64,000 nt of DNA from Pelomonas sp036401055 (GCA_036401055.1 DASWWC010000214.1:18167-82166), one strand, 5' to 3'; shown: positions 8,822 through 18,644, numbered from the stretch's first letter. Notes: generated by a model not told the origin, from the letters alone. Numbers and translations are program-made.

Positions 8822-10780
8822 ATGCCTGACCTGGGCCTTTTGCTGCGTGCCTGGCTGCTGGCCCTGGTGTGCGCTGCCAGCCTGGCCGCGCAAGCGCAGC
8901 GGCTGCCGCAGCCCAGCCCGCGCGGCGGCGACGATTCCGCGATCACCGAGCTGGCAACCAGCCACTGGACCCGGACCCAGCTGGATGCCTGGTGGGGCGC
9001 CCTGCGCCGCCATGCGGTGACGGGCGGCAGCCGGCTGGATGTTCCTCCCGAGCTGCTGCCGCCCGCGGCCGATGCCGCCTGGCGGGTCCAGCAGCTGCCC
9101 GATGTGCGCCGTCGCCCGGGCGCGGCGCTGATCTCGGATGCCGAGGGCTACGAAATGCGCTGGTATCGCCTGCACGTGCCTTCCGGCGGCGAGGCCATGG
9201 CGCTTTACATGCCGCGGCTGGTGACGCTGTCGGCCGCCGTGCTGGTGCGCACGCCCGAGGGCTGGCAGCCCTTGCTGGACAACCAGCATGTCGAGCGCGA
9301 GCAATGGGTGCAGCCGCTGTGGCTGCCGCTGCCGGGCGCGGGTGCCCAGGGGCTGGAGCTGGTGGTGGCGCTGCCGGTGCCGACCGGCAGCTACCACGCG
9401 GTGTCACGCATCTTCGTCGGCCCGCGCGACCTGCTGGAGAAGCGCTGGCAATGGCGGGTGCGCATGCAGACGGTGCTGCCGCAGGCGGTCAGCCTGACGC
9501 TGGCGGTGCTGGGCATGTTCGCGCTGCTGTTGTGGCTGCGCCGGCCCGACGAGGTCATCTACAACCTGTTTGGCCTGGGAGCGGTAGCCTGGTTCCTGCG
9601 CAACCTGCATTACTACGTCAGCCTGCCGACGTCGCCCTGGGCGCAGGACTGGTTCTGGTGGCTCACTCATGCCTCGCTCGCCTGGGTGATGTTGACGGCG
9701 CTGCTGTTCGCGCTGCGCTTTGCCAGCCGGCGCTACCGGCGGCTGGAGTACGGGCTGATGGCGGCCGTGGCGCTGGTCAGCGTGCTGAGCATGCCGCTGT
9801 GGCTGCGCCGGCTGGACATGGTGGTGCTGCAGTACGCCGTGACGGCCGCCGTTGCCGCCGTCGGCACCGGCTGGCTGTGCTGGCTGGCCTGGCGCGAGCG
9901 CCAGGCCGAACTGCGGTCGATGGCGCTCGCGCTGGTCGTCGGCATCGCCATCGGGGCGCACGACCTGGCGGTGCTGGCCGGTTGGGCCTGGCCGGAGCAT
10001 GTGTCGCTGATGCCCATCGCGACCTTGATCGTTATGCTCAGCTTCCTGCATGCGGTGCAGCGCCGCTACGTGGGCACCGTCGAGCAGGTCAAGGCCGAGA
10101 ACAGCCAGCTGCAGGTGAACCTGGACGAACAGGTCTCGGTGCTGCAGATGCAGAACGCCCAGCTGCGCGAGGCGGAGCGCCAGCAGGCGCTGTTGCTGGA
10201 GCGCCAGCGCATCATGGCCGACATGCACGATGGCCTGGGCTCGTCGCTGCTGTCGGCGCTGGTGGCGGTGGAGCAGGGCAGCATGTCGCACGAGAAGGTC
10301 GTGGAGGTGTTACGTGAATGCGTGGACGACCTGCGCCTGGTCATCGACTCGCTGGAGCCGGTGGGGCATGACCTGGTTTCGCTGCTGGCCACCATGCGCT
10401 ACCGCCTGGGCAAGCGCCTGCAGATCGGCGGGCTCAAGCTGGAGTGGGACGTGCAGGACCTGCCGCCGCTGGCCTGGCTGGAGCCGCCCGACGCGCTGCA
10501 CGTGCTGCGGCTGATGCAGGAGGCGCTGAACAACGTGCTCAAGCACGCCGGCGCCAGCCGCGTGCGCATGGTCACGCGCCACCATGGCAGCTATGTCGAA
10601 ATCCGCGTGGAGGACGACGGCGCTGGCTTCGACCTGCAGACCATCCAGCATGGTCGCGGCCTGAAGAGCCAGATCAAGCGTGCCCAGCGCCTGGGTGGCA
10701 AGCTGCGCATCGACTCGCAGCCCGGCCTGGGCACGCGGCTATCGCTGCGATTGCCCGTGGAGCGCAAAGCCCAGGGCTGA
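8822..10780 (+). CDS. Orphan sensor histidine kinase, 7TM type with HisKA_3
   Basis: A 652-residue membrane sensor kinase. It has a signal peptide (about residues 1-26), a roughly 190-residue extracytoplasmic domain, about seven membrane helices (roughly residues 215-410), a coiled coil, the NarL-type dimerisation motif DMHDGLGSSLLSAL with the phospho-accepting histidine near residue 469, and an ATPase domain with the N-box EALNNVLKHAG and G-box VEDDGAGFD. The architecture matches 7TMR-DISM kinases. No response regulator is adjacent. The lpxC start lies only 19 bases downstream, so the two may be co-transcribed. The signal is unknown. Confidence 0.87.
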   Translation: MPDLGLLLRAWLLALVCAASLAAQAQRLPQPSPRGGDDSAITELATSHWTRTQLDAWWGALRRHAVTGGSRLDVPPELLPPAADAAWRVQQLPDVRRRPGAALISDAEGYEMRWYRLHVPSGGEAMALYMPRLVTLSAAVLVRTPEGWQPLLDNQHVEREQWVQPLWLPLPGAGAQGLELVVALPVPTGSYHAVSRIFVGPRDLLEKRWQWRVRMQTVLPQAVSLTLAVLGMFALLLWLRRPDEVIYNLFGLGAVAWFLRNLHYYVSLPTSPWAQDWFWWLTHASLAWVMLTALLFALRFASRRYRRLEYGLMAAVALVSVLSMPLWLRRLDMVVLQYAVTAAVAAVGTGWLCWLAWRERQAELRSMALALVVGIAIGAHDLAVLAGWAWPEHVSLMPIATLIVMLSFLHAVQRRYVGTVEQVKAENSQLQVNLDEQVSVLQMQNAQLREAERQQALLLERQRIMADMHDGLGSSLLSALVAVEQGSMSHEKVVEVLRECVDDLRLVIDSLEPVGHDLVSLLATMRYRLGKRLQIGGLKLEWDVQDLPPLAWLEPPDALHVLRLMQEALNNVLKHAGASRVRMVTRHHGSYVEIRVEDDGAGFDLQTIQHGRGLKSQIKRAQRLGGKLRIDSQPGLGTRLSLRLPVERKAQG

Positions 10781-10799
10781 TCCTGGGACAATCCCTGGC

Positions 10800-11735
10800 A
10801 TGGTCAAGCAACGCACCCTGAAGTCCATCACCCGCGCCGTGGGCGTGGGCATCCACAGCGGCCAGAAGGTCGAGCTGACGCTGCGGCCGGCCCCGGTGGA
10901 CACCGGCATCGTGTTCCGCCGCGTGGACCTGTGCCCGCCGGTGGACATCCCGGTGGGCGTCATGTCGGTCAGCGACACGCGCATGGCCACCACCATCAGC
11001 CCCGGCGGCGACCCCGGCGGCCCCAAGGTGCAGACCATCGAGCACCTGCTGTCCGCCTGCGCGGGCCTGGGTCTGGACAACCTCTACGTTGACATCAATG
11101 CCGACGAGGTGCCGGTGCTGGACGGCTCGGCCGCCAGCTTCGTGTTCCTGCTGCAGTCCGCCGGCATCGCGATGCAGGATGCGCCCAAGCGCTTCCTGAA
11201 GGTCAAGAAGCCGGTCGAGGTGCGCCAGGGCGAGGGCAAGAAGCTGATGTGGGCGCGGCTGGAGCCGCACCACGGCTACACGCTGAGCTTCGAGATCGAG
11301 TTCGACAACCCGGCCGTAGCGGCCACCGGCAGCCAGTTCGTGTTCGACATGGGTTCGGGCACCTACAAAAAGGAGATCGCCCGCGCGCGCACCTTCGGCA
11401 TGACGGCCGACATCGACCTGATGCGCTCGCGCGGCCTGACGCTGGGCGGCTCGATGGACAACGCCATCGTCGTGGACGACTACAAGGTGCTGAACGCCGA
11501 TGGCCTGCGCTACGACGACGAGTTCGTGAAGCACAAGATCCTCGATGCCATCGGCGACATGCAGGTGGCCGGCATGCCCTTGCTGGCCGCATACACCTCG
11601 TTCAAGGGTGGCCATGCGCTGAACAACAAGCTGCTGCGCGCGCTGTTGGCGGACGAGGAGGCCTACGAGATCGTCAGCTTCGACGACGTGAAGGCCGCCC
11701 CCAAGGGCTTTGCCGAGCTGGCGCCGGCGTGGTGA
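10800..11735 (+). CDS. lpxC: LpxC, UDP-3-O-acyl-GlcNAc deacetylase
   Basis: LpxC is the zinc-dependent deacetylase that commits UDP-3-O-acyl-GlcNAc to lipid A synthesis in the cytoplasm. The 311-residue product has TIEHLLSAC (catalytic Glu and zinc His near residues 81-82), KHKILDAIGD (zinc ligands His245 and Asp249) and the FKGGHALNNKLL segment with the catalytic His. Start ATG at 10800; a TGGGACAAT stretch just upstream (about 10784-10792) resembles a -10 element but would give a very short leader. Normally lpxC follows ftsZ closely; here about 4.3 kb separates them. Confidence 0.97.
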   Translation: MVKQRTLKSITRAVGVGIHSGQKVELTLRPAPVDTGIVFRRVDLCPPVDIPVGVMSVSDTRMATTISPGGDPGGPKVQTIEHLLSACAGLGLDNLYVDINADEVPVLDGSAASFVFLLQSAGIAMQDAPKRFLKVKKPVEVRQGEGKKLMWARLEPHHGYTLSFEIEFDNPAVAATGSQFVFDMGSGTYKKEIARARTFGMTADIDLMRSRGLTLGGSMDNAIVVDDYKVLNADGLRYDDEFVKHKILDAIGDMQVAGMPLLAAYTSFKGGHALNNKLLRALLADEEAYEIVSFDDVKAAPKGFAELAPAW

Positions 11736-11742
11736 GGGTGCG

Positions 11743-12441
11743 GTGCCGCTGAGCACGACTCAGCTCAACCTGCTGGGCGACCGGCTGCGCAAAGAGCCTG
11801 TGGCGGAAGCAGACCTGCAACTGCTTGACGACTACCGTCGCCAGTTCGCGGCTGCCAGTGCGGAAGTGGAGCGGGTGCTGCGCGAAGAGTTTCGCCAAAG
11901 TCCGGCGGCACGCGAGGCCAAGTCGACGCCGGCGATACGCGCCAAGCTCGTCAGGGAAGGCACCCGGCTTTCGACCATGCAGGACGTTGCGGGCTGCCGC
12001 GTGGTGGTGCCGGACAGGCCTGCCCAGCGTGCGCTGGTCGAGGCGCTGATGCAACGCTTTGCGCAATACAAGCTGGTCGACCGCGTGAGCAAGCCAAGCC
12101 ATGGCTACCGGGCGCTGCATCTGGTGGTGCGTGAGCAGGGGCGCTGGGTCGAAGTTCAGGTCCGTACCGAACTGGAGCACCTGTGGGCCCAGCTCTGTGA
12201 GTTGGTGGCCGACCGTGTCGGCCTGGACTTCAAGTACGGCGAAGGACGGCAGAGCCTGCGCGCGTGGATAGAGCGCTTGTCGGATGCGGTCGATGCGATT
12301 GAGCGTGATGCCCCCGCGCCGGTTGTGAAGCTGCTCCCGGTGCCCGGCAGCCCCGACATGGAGCCGAACCGCGACAATCTCACGCAGTTCTTGAAGGGGC
12401 TCGTGGTGCTATTGCCTGCGCTGCCTGCGTCGGAGGAGTGA
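11743..12441 (+). CDS. RelA/SpoT-domain protein, small alarmone synthetase-like
   Basis: A 232-residue single-domain protein of the RelA/SpoT nucleotidyltransferase family, without hydrolase, TGS or ACT domains. Recognisable synthetase motifs are the Lys-rich AREAKSTPAIRAKL (about 57-69), MQDVAGCRVVV (Asp81, Arg86), SHGYRALHLVV (Tyr122) and EVQVRTELEHLWAQ (Glu137, Arg141). Family members make (p)ppGpp-type alarmones or, in toxSAS toxins, pyrophosphorylate tRNA or make toxic nucleotides. The start is GTG at 11743, after a GAGGG site. It lies 7 bases after lpxC and ends in the Shine-Dalgarno of the next small gene. Which activity it has cannot be read from sequence. Confidence 0.78.
   Translation: MPLSTTQLNLLGDRLRKEPVAEADLQLLDDYRRQFAAASAEVERVLREEFRQSPAAREAKSTPAIRAKLVREGTRLSTMQDVAGCRVVVPDRPAQRALVEALMQRFAQYKLVDRVSKPSHGYRALHLVVREQGRWVEVQVRTELEHLWAQLCELVADRVGLDFKYGEGRQSLRAWIERLSDAVDAIERDAPAPVVKLLPVPGSPDMEPNRDNLTQFLKGLVVLLPALPASEE
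12432..12438 (+). promoter_or_regulatory. Strong Shine-Dalgarno for the 75-residue partner gene
   Basis: GGAGGAG overlaps the last codons of the RelA/SpoT-domain gene and sits 5 bases before the ATG at 12444. It fixes that start over the GTG at 12438 and implies that the partner is translated efficiently from the same message. Confidence 0.75.
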
Positions 12442-12443
12442 GC

Positions 12444-12671
12444 ATGATCTTCTTGATGAATTTCGATCCCAAGCGGCGGCGGCTGCACGCCATGAAGGTG
12501 TTCCAGGACCAACAGCGCCCGCTCGCGCAGGATGAGCGGCTGAATTGGGAGCTGCAGCATCTGCGCGCGGGTGATGAGCGCGAAATCGTCCTTCTGACCG
12601 CGGTTGATGAGGACACGCTTCGCCGCACCCATGCGCGCTACTTCGCCGCTGCCAGCCTGTTGACCAACTGA
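12444..12671 (+). CDS. Small conserved-looking protein paired with the RelA/SpoT-domain gene
   Basis: A 75-residue soluble protein starting MIFLMNFDPKRRRLHAM, with a predicted beta-beta-alpha character and a C-terminal EDTLRRTHARYF motif. No function is recognised with certainty. Similar small proteins are, from memory, seen beside single-domain RelA/SpoT genes, but this was not checked. Two bases separate it from the upstream stop and it has a strong Shine-Dalgarno. In a toxSAS-type pair this would be the antitoxin; that is inference from gene arrangement only. Confidence 0.6.
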   Translation: MIFLMNFDPKRRRLHAMKVFQDQQRPLAQDERLNWELQHLRAGDEREIVLLTAVDEDTLRRTHARYFAAASLLTN

Positions 12672-12856
12672 TGCTGATCGCCCGCCTCGTCATCGGCCTG
12701 CTGCTGTTCGCGGCCATCGTCTGCTTCGCGATGTCCATCGCCACCGGCCAGCGGCGCTGGCGGCAATGGGGCCTCCTCATCATGAAATGGACGCTGATCG
12801 CCGGCCTGGCCTTCTTCGGCGTGCTGATCCTGGAGCGATTGGCGCTGTTGCTGTGA
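12671..12856 (+). CDS. Small two-helix membrane protein
   Basis: A 61-residue protein with two hydrophobic segments (about 3-25 and 37-58) separated by a basic loop (TGQRRWRQW), so it is an inner-membrane hairpin. Its ATG shares one base with the upstream stop (TGATG), indicating translational coupling. Function unknown. Small membrane proteins of this look may occur downstream of lpxC in related bacteria, in which case the two preceding genes would be an insertion. Confidence 0.65.
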   Translation: MLIARLVIGLLLFAAIVCFAMSIATGQRRWRQWGLLIMKWTLIAGLAFFGVLILERLALLL

Positions 12857-13063
12857 CGCCGTTCACAGCCGGAGGGGCCGCCCCCTTGGCTTGCGGGGAT
12901 GGCAGCGCGGGCCGACGTCCTCAGAATGACGTCACGGTCGCTGTTCGAGTTGCGGCGGCCCAGTCCGGTAGAACACAAAGCGCCGGGCGCCACGCGTGGA
13001 GATGGCCGGGGGGCCGGGGAAGCGTCGTGGGTTGGAAGAGAGATCGTTGAACGCAATGAATTT
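12857..13063. other. Intergenic region without a recognisable gene
   Basis: About 210 bases between the small membrane protein and the terminator. No convincing reading frame was found. It contains an 8-bp palindrome TGACGTCA at 12927-12934 of unknown meaning. Confidence 0.5.
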
Positions 13064-13096
13064 GGGCCGCTCCTGACGGGGCGGCCCTATTTTTTT
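13064..13096 (+). terminator. Rho-independent terminator
   Basis: GGGCCGC (13064-13070) pairs with GCGGCCC (13081-13087) around a 10-base loop, followed by TATTTTTTT. This is a strong plus-strand terminator closing the lpxC/RelA-like/membrane-protein transcript. The convergent carboxypeptidase gene ends 5 bases beyond. Confidence 0.9.
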
Positions 13097-13100
13097 CGCA

Positions 13101-14588
13101 TCAGCCCAGGTAGCGCGTGCGCAGATGCGCCTCGAAATGCGCCGGGTTCAGCGCCTCGCCACTGGCGCGCCGCACCAGTTCCGGCGTCTCCCAGCGGCTG
13201 GCCGCCTGCCAGACGTTGCTGCGCAGCCAGTCGAACACGCCGCTCAGCTCGCCGCGCGCGATCTGCGCGTCCAGGTCCGGCTGCTGCGCGCGCATGGTCG
13301 CGAACCACTGCGCGGCGTACATCGCGCCCAGTGTGTAGCAGGGGAAGTAGCCGAACAGGCCAGCGGGCCAGTGCACGTCCTGCATGGGGCCGTCCGTGAA
13401 GTTGCCGCGCGTGTCCAGTCCCAGCAGCTCGGCCATCTTGGCGTCCCACAGGGCCGGGATGTCGTCGACCTCGGCGTCGCCCTCGATCAGCGCGCGCTCG
13501 ATGTCAAAGCGCAGCAGGATGTGGGCGGGGTAGGTGACTTCGTCGGCGTCCACGCGGATGTAGCCCGGCTGCACTCGTGTCAGCAGCTTGTGCAGGTTGC
13601 CGGGCTCGAAGGCGGGCTGCTCGCCGAAGTGCTTCATCAGCAGCGGCGACAGCAGGCCGGCGAACGCCGGGTGGCTGCCCAGCTGCATCTCGAAGGAGAG
13701 GCTCTGGCTTTCGTGGATGCCCATCGATCGCGCGCGGGCGATGGGTTGGCCCAGCAGCTCGCGCGGCAGGTTCTGCTCGTAGCGGCCGTGGCCGGTCTCG
13801 TGGATGGTGCCCATCAGGCTGGGCAAAAAATTGTCCTCGCGGTAGCGCGTGGTCATGCGCACGTCCTCGGGCACGCCGCCGCAGAAGGGGTGGGTGCTCT
13901 CGTCCAGCCGGCCGGCCTGGAAGTCAAAGCCCATCAGCCGCATCGCGTCCAGCCCGAGCGCCTTCTGCGCGGCGGTGGAAAAGGGGCCGACGGGCTCGAT
14001 GACGGTCTCGGTGGCCTGGCGGGCGGTGACGTCGCGGATCAGCCCCGGCAGCCATTGCCGCAGCGGCGCGAACGCCTGTTCGACCTGAGCCGAGCGCATG
14101 CCCGGCTCGTACTGGTCCAGCAGCGCGTCGTACTTCGACAGGCCCGCGCTCTGCGACAGCAGTTCCGCTTCCTGGCGCGCGATCTTCAGCACCTCGCGCA
14201 GGTTGGGCGCAAATCCCGCCCAGTCGTTGGCGGGGCGCTGCATGCGCCAGGCGTGCTCGCAGCGGTTGTTGGCCAGGCTCTTGGCCTCCACCAGCGCCTG
14301 CGGCAGCGCGTTGGCGGCCCGCCAGGCGCGGCGGATCTCGCGCAGGTTGGCGCGCTGGGTGTCGTCCAGCGGTTCGGTGGCGGCCTTGTCCAGCAGGCCG
14401 GCCAGCGCGGGGTCGGTGGCCAGCTGGTGCAGCAGGCCGTCCATCTCGACCAGCGCCAGGCTGCGCGCCTCGTTGCCGTGCGCGGGCATGTTGGCGGCCT
14501 GGTCCCACTGGGCGATGGCCTGCAGGTGGGCCAGGCGGTGCAGGCGCTGCTGGCGGGCGCTCAGGTCTTGGTAAGCAGGTGAGGTCAT
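13101..14588 (-). CDS. M32-family (Taq-type) metallocarboxypeptidase
   Basis: A 495-residue zinc carboxypeptidase that removes C-terminal residues from peptides, expected in the cytoplasm. The HEXXH motif HETGH is at residues 263-267, followed by the M32-specific IHESQS segment with the third zinc ligand and by HILLRFDIERALIEG and the GYFPCYTLGAMYAAQ motif. The length matches the family. Its ATG overlaps the stop of the upstream YqaA-like gene (ATGA), so the two are translationally coupled. Confidence 0.93.
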   Translation of the reverse strand: MTSPAYQDLSARQQRLHRLAHLQAIAQWDQAANMPAHGNEARSLALVEMDGLLHQLATDPALAGLLDKAATEPLDDTQRANLREIRRAWRAANALPQALVEAKSLANNRCEHAWRMQRPANDWAGFAPNLREVLKIARQEAELLSQSAGLSKYDALLDQYEPGMRSAQVEQAFAPLRQWLPGLIRDVTARQATETVIEPVGPFSTAAQKALGLDAMRLMGFDFQAGRLDESTHPFCGGVPEDVRMTTRYREDNFLPSLMGTIHETGHGRYEQNLPRELLGQPIARARSMGIHESQSLSFEMQLGSHPAFAGLLSPLLMKHFGEQPAFEPGNLHKLLTRVQPGYIRVDADEVTYPAHILLRFDIERALIEGDAEVDDIPALWDAKMAELLGLDTRGNFTDGPMQDVHWPAGLFGYFPCYTLGAMYAAQWFATMRAQQPDLDAQIARGELSGVFDWLRSNVWQAASRWETPELVRRASGEALNPAHFEAHLRTRYLG

Positions 14589-15082
14589 GACAGCCAGGTC
14601 TCCGGGATCAGCCAAATCAAGGCGGCGGTGTAGAAGAGGAAGCGCAGGAACTTGCCGATGGCCATGTAGCCCACGCAGGGCCAGAACGGCATCTTGAGCC
14701 AGCCGGCGACGGCGCACAGCGGGTCGCCGACGATGGGCAGCCAGCTCAGCAGGCAGGCCTTGGAGCCGAAACGCTGCAGCCACCGCGTGGCGCGGGTGTG
14801 CGAGGGTTCGCGGTGTTTGACGGCCTCGACGGCCTTCTCGGCGCCGTAGCCCATCCACCACGACACCACGCCGCCCAGCGTGTTGCCGACGGTGGCGACG
14901 AGGATGGCGGGCCAGAACATGCCTGGGTCCGCCTTGACGACCAGGAACACGGCGGGCTCCGACCCCATCGGCAGCAGCGTGGCCGAGATGAAGGCGACGA
15001 CGAAGACCGCGACCAGCCCGACCTGGGGCAGGGCCAGCGCGGCGAGCAGCTCATGGACGAATTGGGCGAGCCAGGCTTCCAT
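14585..15082 (-). CDS. yqaA: YqaA/DedA-family membrane protein
   Basis: A 165-residue inner-membrane protein of the SNARE-associated (VTT/DedA-like) superfamily. Hydrophobic segments lie at about 18-40, 50-75, 110-130 and 140-160, with SATLLPMGSEPAVFLV and GNTLGGVVSWWMGYGAEK typical of the YqaA branch. DedA-like proteins act in lipid carrier or phospholipid translocation; the exact role of YqaA is unsettled. Start at MEAWLAQ; it overlaps the carboxypeptidase start and is divergent from dusB. Confidence 0.85.
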   Translation of the reverse strand: MEAWLAQFVHELLAALALPQVGLVAVFVVAFISATLLPMGSEPAVFLVVKADPGMFWPAILVATVGNTLGGVVSWWMGYGAEKAVEAVKHREPSHTRATRWLQRFGSKACLLSWLPIVGDPLCAVAGWLKMPFWPCVGYMAIGKFLRFLFYTAALIWLIPETWLS

Positions 15083-15151
15083 GGCGGCATTGTGTCCGGC
15101 CCCGGCGGGGCGCCTCGCTACAATCTCGCCTCTTTTTTGAGCAGACCCCCC

Positions 15152-16201
15152 GTGCACATCGGCCCCCACCTTCTCCCCAACCGGCTCTTCGTGGCGCCGA
15201 TGGCGGGGGTGACGGACCGGCCCTTCCGCCAGCTCTGCCGCCGCCTGGGTGCGGGCTATGCAGTCAGCGAGATGGTCACGTCGCGCAAGGAGCTGTGGAA
15301 CAGCCTGAAGACCTCGCGCCGCGCCGACCATGCCGGCGAGCCGGGCCCCATCGCCGTGCAGATCGCCGGCACCGATGCCGCCATGATGGCCGAGGCCGCC
15401 GCCTACAACATTGATCGTGGCGCGCAGATCATCGACATCAACATGGGCTGCCCGGCCAAGAAGGTCTGCAACAAGTGGGCCGGCTCGGCGCTGATGCGCA
15501 ACGAGGCGCTGGCGCTGGAGATCGTCGAGGCGGTGGTGGCCGTGTGTGCACCGCGCGGCGTGCCGGTCACGCTGAAGATGCGCACCGGCTGGAGCCAGGA
15601 TGAGCGCAACGCGCTGCATCTGGCGCGGCTGTTCCAATCCGCCGGCATCGCGATGCTGACCATCCACGGCCGCACGCGCGAGCAGGGCTACAAGGGCCTG
15701 GCCGAGTACGACACCATCGCCGCTGTGAAGGCCGCGCTGGCCATCCCCGTCGTCGCCAACGGCGACATCGCCTCGCCCGAGAAGGCCCGCGACGTGCTGG
15801 CCTACACGTGCGCCGACGCGCTGATGATCGGCCGCGCCGCACAGGGCCGGCCGTGGATCTTCCGCGAGGTGGCCCACTTCCTGGCGACGGGCGAGCACCT
15901 GCCCGCACCGACCGTCACCGAAGCGCGCGACGTGCTGACCGAGCACCTGCACGACCACTACGGCCTGTACGGCGAGCTCAGCGGCGTGCGCAGCGCGCGC
16001 AAGCACATCGGCTGGGCCGTGCGCGGCCTGCCTGGCGGCGAGAAATTCCGCCAGCACATGAACACCCTGGAGCGCTGCGAAGAGCAGTTGCAGGCGCTCC
16101 GCGACTGGTTCGACGACCTCGGCCAGACCCACGACCGGCTGCCCCCCACCGAGGCGGCCAACGACGAAGAAGCGCAAGGCCACGAAGCCTGCGCTGCCTG
16201 A
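15152..16201 (+). CDS. dusB: tRNA-dihydrouridine synthase DusB
   Basis: An FMN-dependent enzyme that reduces uridine to dihydrouridine in the tRNA D-loop. The 349-residue protein has PMAGVTDRPFR near the N-terminus, INMGCPAKKVCNKWAGSAL with the catalytic Cys, VTLKMRTGW, TIHGRTREQGYKG and IGRAAQGRPWIF for FMN. The GTG start at 15152 is the first plausible start. A TACAAT stretch at 15119-15124 could be a -10 box, but no matching -35 was found. It is followed 2 bases later by fis, the widely conserved dusB-fis operon. Confidence 0.95.
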   Translation: MHIGPHLLPNRLFVAPMAGVTDRPFRQLCRRLGAGYAVSEMVTSRKELWNSLKTSRRADHAGEPGPIAVQIAGTDAAMMAEAAAYNIDRGAQIIDINMGCPAKKVCNKWAGSALMRNEALALEIVEAVVAVCAPRGVPVTLKMRTGWSQDERNALHLARLFQSAGIAMLTIHGRTREQGYKGLAEYDTIAAVKAALAIPVVANGDIASPEKARDVLAYTCADALMIGRAAQGRPWIFREVAHFLATGEHLPAPTVTEARDVLTEHLHDHYGLYGELSGVRSARKHIGWAVRGLPGGEKFRQHMNTLERCEEQLQALRDWFDDLGQTHDRLPPTEAANDEEAQGHEACAA

Positions 16202-16203
16202 AC

Positions 16204-16455
16204 ATGAGCGCCCAGAAGAACACCCCGCCCAACCCCATCGACGCCTGCGTGCGCGACAACCTCGAAGCCTTCTTCAGCGACCTCGACGGCCAGGAGCCGC
16301 ACTCGATGCACGAGATGCTGATCAAGCTGGTGGAGAAGCCGCTGTTCGAGATCGTCATGCGCGAGGCCGGCGGCAACCAGAGCAAGGCCGCGCAATGGCT
16401 GGGCATCAACCGCAACACGCTGCGCCGCAAACTCACCGATCACAACCTTGGCTGA
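16204..16455 (+). CDS. fis: Fis family nucleoid-associated regulator
   Basis: An 83-residue Fis protein: an N-terminal dimerisation part and a C-terminal helix-turn-helix GNQSKAAQWLGINRNTLRRKL, almost identical to the usual Fis/NtrC-type DNA-binding motif. Fis bends DNA and controls growth-rate-dependent genes. The gene begins 2 bases after dusB and ends just before purH, so all three may share a transcript. Confidence 0.95.
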   Translation: MSAQKNTPPNPIDACVRDNLEAFFSDLDGQEPHSMHEMLIKLVEKPLFEIVMREAGGNQSKAAQWLGINRNTLRRKLTDHNLG

Positions 16456-16462
16456 CCCGAAC

Positions 16463-18040
<1,578 letters not shown>

Positions 18041-18048
18041 TCCGGACG

Positions 18049-18630
18049 ATGCACTGGCTGGTCCCGCTGGTGCTGTTGCTGTCGTCGCTGCCTGCCAGCG
18101 CCGACACGCCGCAGGCGCTGCGGGATCTGCTGGTGAAGATGGACCAGGTGGCGCGAATCGGGCAACCGTTTGAGGTCAGGGACCTGCCGGCGCTGCTGGG
18201 CTTGAAGGTCGAGACCGGGTGCCTGGAGCACCTGCGCTCGACCCGTGCCGAATGCTGGCGCGAACTGTCCGCGCCGGGCCTGGGCTGGTCGGGCACTTAT
18301 GGGCATCACGATGCGCTGGGAACGGTCGTCAGCGTGACGCGCCTGCGCAATCAACCGCCCTGTGTCCGCATGGCGGACCTCGTGAAGGCCTTGCCCGCGA
18401 CGCCCCGCATGCAGCCGCAGTTGTCGGGCATCGCGCACCTGGGCGTGGGCGACGGTCTGGAAGCGCCGGCGCCGTTGTTCGCCTCCATGCCTACGTGGAC
18501 CTATCCCGCACAGCGCGCTGGGCGGGAGACGACGCTGGTGCTCAAGGAGGATCAGGGCTGCGTGAGAGAGCTGGCTTTGTCGGTGGACGCTCCATTGCCC
18601 GCCCAAGACGCCCCGCACCGCTCCCGCTAG
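18049..18630 (+). CDS. Exported hypothetical protein
   Basis: A 193-residue protein with a clear Sec signal peptide (MHWLVPLVLLLSSLPASA, cleavage after about residue 18). The mature part has several cysteines (GCLEHL, AECW, PCVRM, GCVREL) that could form disulphides in the periplasm. No family is recognised. It begins 8 bases after purH and may ride on that transcript. Confidence 0.6.
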   Translation: MHWLVPLVLLLSSLPASADTPQALRDLLVKMDQVARIGQPFEVRDLPALLGLKVETGCLEHLRSTRAECWRELSAPGLGWSGTYGHHDALGTVVSVTRLRNQPPCVRMADLVKALPATPRMQPQLSGIAHLGVGDGLEAPAPLFASMPTWTYPAQRAGRETTLVLKEDQGCVRELALSVDAPLPAQDAPHRSR

Positions 18631-18644
18631 AGGCAGGCCTCTAG
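18627..18644. repeat. 18-bp perfect palindrome ahead of the calB-type operon
   Basis: CTAGAGGC-AG-GCCTCTAG is a perfect inverted repeat that includes the stop codon of the exported-protein gene. No T-run follows, so it is not a typical terminator. It lies 78 bases before the aldehyde dehydrogenase start and could be an operator. Confidence 0.5.

Noticed and set aside
11743..12671. Base composition as evidence that the RelA/SpoT pair was recently acquired.
   Set aside because: Hand counts of 60-base stretches gave about 60-63% GC here, but a stretch of lpxC was also about 60%, so no clear contrast could be claimed.
12927..12934. TGACGTCA palindrome in the gap before the terminator at 13064.
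   Set aside because: A single 8-bp palindrome is expected by chance in a window of this size and no gene start lies just downstream.
15090..15124. TTGTGT and TACAAT as a sigma-70 promoter for dusB.
   Set aside because: The spacer would be 23 bases, too long for a usual promoter; only the -10-like box is mentioned.
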